From Phaeodactylibacter sp. (lineage in GTDB: Bacteria; Bacteroidota; Bacteroidia; Chitinophagales; Saprospiraceae): a stretch of 64,000 nucleotides of DNA. A program made the position numbers and the translations under genes. Location of the stretch: contig NZ_JALEGS010000093.1 in NCBI RefSeq assembly GCF_022763345.1, positions 1-64,000 of the forward strand, given 5' to 3'. The notes below the pieces were generated by a model. That model saw only the letters and a program-made list of their open reading frames with translations. It searched no databases and was not told where the DNA came from. Numbering within the stretch: position 1 is the stretch's first letter; each line of letters begins with the position of its first letter. Shown piece by piece: positions 61,860-64,000 of the stretch.

Positions 61860-62403
61860 TCGCTAATGTTTTATAGTTGTTGTTGATCAGGTGCTTCTTA
61901 AGCCAATTTCTTGCCCTCAGGTATTGTGACCGGGAGGTTTCAGGGCTAAGTTTGAGTAGCTTGGCCACCTCCTTGTGAGAATACTCGTCAATGGCAATCA
62001 GCATAAAGACCTGCCGGTAGCCATCTGGCATTTGCGAAAGCAACATTTCGATATCTGATTTGGATAGCTTTGTTAGCTGAGCTTCCAGGTTCTCGTTGGG
62101 TTCCTTAGTAGTGGGCGTCAGTGGGATCACAACGGACCTTTTCCTATTCTTTCTGAGGTGTTGCATACATTGGTTGATGACAATTCTGCGGAGCCAGGGT
62201 TTGAAGTCTTTAGAAGTGTCAAAGGTGTTCAGGCTTAGGAACAGTCGCGCAAAAACCTCCTGAAGGATGTCTTTGTGGTCGTTGGTGCTTGAGATGTATC
62301 GCCTGATGATAGAAAAGGCATAAGGGGCACAGCTTTCATAGATGATTTTGAAAGCCCCTTTGTCCCGCCGAACCGCAGCATTTATGACGTTTGTTTCAAC
62401 CAC
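61849..62403 (-). CDS. ECF-type RNA polymerase sigma factor
   Basis: This 184-residue sigma-70 family protein has region 2 (about 15-80: DHKDILQEVFARLFLSLNTF, FKPWLRRIVINQCMQHLRKN) and region 4 (about 125-175: MPDGYRQVFMLIAIDEYSHK, EVAKLLKLSPETSRSQYLRA). It lacks regions 1 and 3, as ECF sigmas do. Its stop overlaps the start of the next gene, which encodes a membrane protein that is the likely anti-sigma. The regulon and signal are unknown. A basic insert (RKNRKRS) follows region 2. Confidence 0.92.
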   Translation of the reverse strand: MVETNVINAAVRRDKGAFKIIYESCAPYAFSIIRRYISSTNDHKDILQEVFARLFLSLNTFDTSKDFKPWLRRIVINQCMQHLRKNRKRSVVIPLTPTTKEPNENLEAQLTKLSKSDIEMLLSQMPDGYRQVFMLIAIDEYSHKEVAKLLKLSPETSRSQYLRARNWLKKHLINNNYKTLANGL

Positions 62404-62581
62404 GGAGCAGGTCGTTTTGGCAAGCGTAGACTGGCTTGACGGTGGACTGAAGACCCGATTCTTTAATTTTCATCAATGTCATTATGTCGGTAGTTACTAA
62501 TGCGAAATTAATGTTGTGCCCTGGAAAACCCAGCGTTGGCTTCCCAGGGCTCCAACAATTGATTTAGGTTACAATAAGCGG

Positions 62582-64000
62582 CTATTCACAGCTTGAAATA
62601 AAGCTGCAAACGTCGGCATTACTGTTCAAGGTTAAGGTTGTTCCATTTTCCTCAATTACAGTGATTGGGAAAATCAGGGTTGCTTCACCGGGACTGAACG
62701 GGCTGACCACCGCCATGTAATCATCACGATTGTTGATGTCATACGTTGTGCCTTCCACTTCTATCTGTACCGGATACTCAAAGTCGAAGGGGCAGTCGAA
62801 TACACTGAAGAAGTTATAGGCACTGAAGAACAAGGGTACGTGTATGGTTTGATCGTCATCGCTGGGGTTGTCACATCCTGGGAAATCGTTATCGTCATCG
62901 AAGCAGGCATTGACGTAATCGCAAATTTCATCCCTGTTATTCAGTATGGTTTCGGTACCGGTTTCCGTATTGGTTGCGGAAATGGGGTAGATGGTTTCAA
63001 TGGCATCCACCTGTGTAGCATACATGCCGAACACATCAAAATAATCAGCGATGCTATTCAGCGTATAAGTTACGCCTTCCGCCTGCACCTGAGCAGGATA
63101 GTTGACAGTATAGCAGCTGCCTTCATTGAAGAATAAAATGATATGGCCCTCACTCGAACCGCAGTCACCGCCGCCGCCAATATCAATTATGATTCCACAG
63201 GACTCCAGAGCTGAAATGAATTCATCATCATTTGAAACGGTGAGCTCCTCATCGTCTAACAGGGATTGAAGTGTAAATGGATAGATCAACTGGAACTCCT
63301 CACCTGCGTTCAGAATAGTGGTGGCATATTCACTTTCTGTATTGACTTCTGTAGTCGTGCCATCGCTCAGCTCCAGCGTGAAAGGGAATTGCAGTTCCCA
63401 GCACCCAAATCCGGTGACCTCAAACTGGCCGTTAACCACAACCGGAGGATTAACGCCCATACCATCGCAGCTTTCGACGAGATTGAAGAACCCGTTGTAG
63501 CTCTCGATTTCAATTTCGCTCCCGTCGACGTTCAGAACGGTTATTGGAAGCGTAAAGTACAAGTCATCTACCGTAGCACTCAAATCGATAAGTTCTGATT
63601 CGCTATCAGCCGTGTACGTATTGCCTTCCAGGTCTTCCAGTGCAACGGGGTAGACCAGGTCGAAACATAAGTCAGTAAAAGAAAAAGCAGGAATAAGATT
63701 ACCAGCTGTGCTACCGTAATCCCAGCCGTTGGAAGGTATACAAGCCACAAAGCTGAGACCCAACTCTTCAATGGAGGCGACCTGTGCCGTTTCGCCTTCG
63801 CCATTCAGAATATCCAGGGGGTAAATAAAGTCCACTGCCGGGTCCATAGCAGTAGTGTCTATCGCCGCCGTAAATTCACCCTCGGAGTTAATAGTGATGG
63901 TGCTTCCTGACTCCAAAGCCATATCGAAGGGGTAAAGGATCGAAATACACCCTAGCTCTAAACCCTCAGGGTTATTGGCACTCATAGCCAGGAAGAGGGG
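62582..64000 (-). CDS. Repeat-rich protein, N-terminus beyond the window edge
   Basis: The frame is open to the end of the window, so this gene is partial; the Met codon at 63983-63985 is internal to a repeat and not the start. The visible 473 residues hold about ten copies of a 45-residue motif with the pattern hydrophobic-YP-(strand)-G-(strand)-N-D-E-F, for example FDLVYPVALEDLEG and FDFEYPVQIEVEGTTYDINN. Copies come in pairs that end in a cysteine, giving five pairs. The end (NSNADVCSFISSCE) shows no T9SS sorting domain. The protein is acidic and probably exported. Similar repeat proteins occur in marine Bacteroidota; function unknown. Confidence 0.75.
   Translation of the reverse strand, partial: PLFLAMSANNPEGLELGCISILYPFDMALESGSTITINSEGEFTAAIDTTAMDPAVDFIYPLDILNGEGETAQVASIEELGLSFVACIPSNGWDYGSTAGNLIPAFSFTDLCFDLVYPVALEDLEGNTYTADSESELIDLSATVDDLYFTLPITVLNVDGSEIEIESYNGFFNLVESCDGMGVNPPVVVNGQFEVTGFGCWELQFPFTLELSDGTTTEVNTESEYATTILNAGEEFQLIYPFTLQSLLDDEELTVSNDDEFISALESCGIIIDIGGGGDCGSSEGHIILFFNEGSCYTVNYPAQVQAEGVTYTLNSIADYFDVFGMYATQVDAIETIYPISATNTETGTETILNNRDEICDYVNACFDDDNDFPGCDNPSDDDQTIHVPLFFSAYNFFSVFDCPFDFEYPVQIEVEGTTYDINNRDDYMAVVSPFSPGEATLIFPITVIEENGTTLTLNSNADVCSFISSCE

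Overview
The window looks like a chromosome segment of a Bacteroidota bacterium, most probably of the Saprospiria (Lewinella, Haliscomenobacter or Phaeodactylibacter-like). This rests on the gene types seen: a short Bacteroidota-style RpoD, secreted proteins ending in type IX secretion (T9SS) sorting domains, a TonB-dependent receptor followed by a DUF4249 lipoprotein, DUF2480, SprB/PKD surface repeats, and promoters of the TTTG-N19/20-TAnnTTTG type. The genus is inference. No rRNA, tRNA, CRISPR array, prophage or complete insertion sequence was found.

Layout. 0-2.1 kb: a LolCDE/MacB-like ABC transporter pair whose permease carries a histidine-rich loop, ending against a dispersed non-coding element. 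2.3-10.2 kb: an accessory stretch around ileS with an Rpn-family nuclease, a nucleotidyltransferase that looks fused to a small partner protein, a VapBC pair, an AT-rich MntA/HepT pair, and a small XRE regulator with a membrane partner. 10.3-17 kb: gpmI, rpoD, a START-fold protein, a small membrane protein and a large AddB-like PD-(D/E)XK protein. 17.4-34.7 kb: three large T9SS cargo proteins in a row (2140 aa with 18 tandem repeats; about 2357 aa with a metzincin protease domain and 21 PKD domains; about 742 aa with an SprB-type repeat), with one small outer-membrane barrel gene between the first two. 35-38.3 kb: TonB-dependent receptor plus DUF4249 lipoprotein.

From 38.3 kb to the right edge everything is on the minus strand: a carboxypeptidase-regulatory-like protein, a lytic transglycosylase, DUF2480, ScpB, a DUF3592-like membrane protein, an Acg-type nitroreductase, and a duplicated module of Crp-like regulator plus small outer-membrane barrel. 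Next comes a three-gene operon of unknown proteins joined by 4-bp ATGA overlaps, then a small SET protein, two polytopic membrane proteins of glycosyltransferase type, a VOC protein, RfbD, a pirin, and an ECF sigma factor coupled to a membrane-anchored barrel protein. The last gene, a repeat-rich protein, runs off the right edge.

The most interesting non-coding signal is a family of structured dispersed repeats. A TATAC...GTATA-bounded element occurs three times; the 42.4 kb copy has extra stem-loop modules inserted and the 34.8 kb copy has an internal deletion. There are also two smaller hairpin families. The most interesting coding signals are the uncharacterised 48.2-52.5 kb operon and the paired regulator/barrel module, whose two barrel genes share a start-codon-proximal dyad that keeps its pairing through a compensatory base change.
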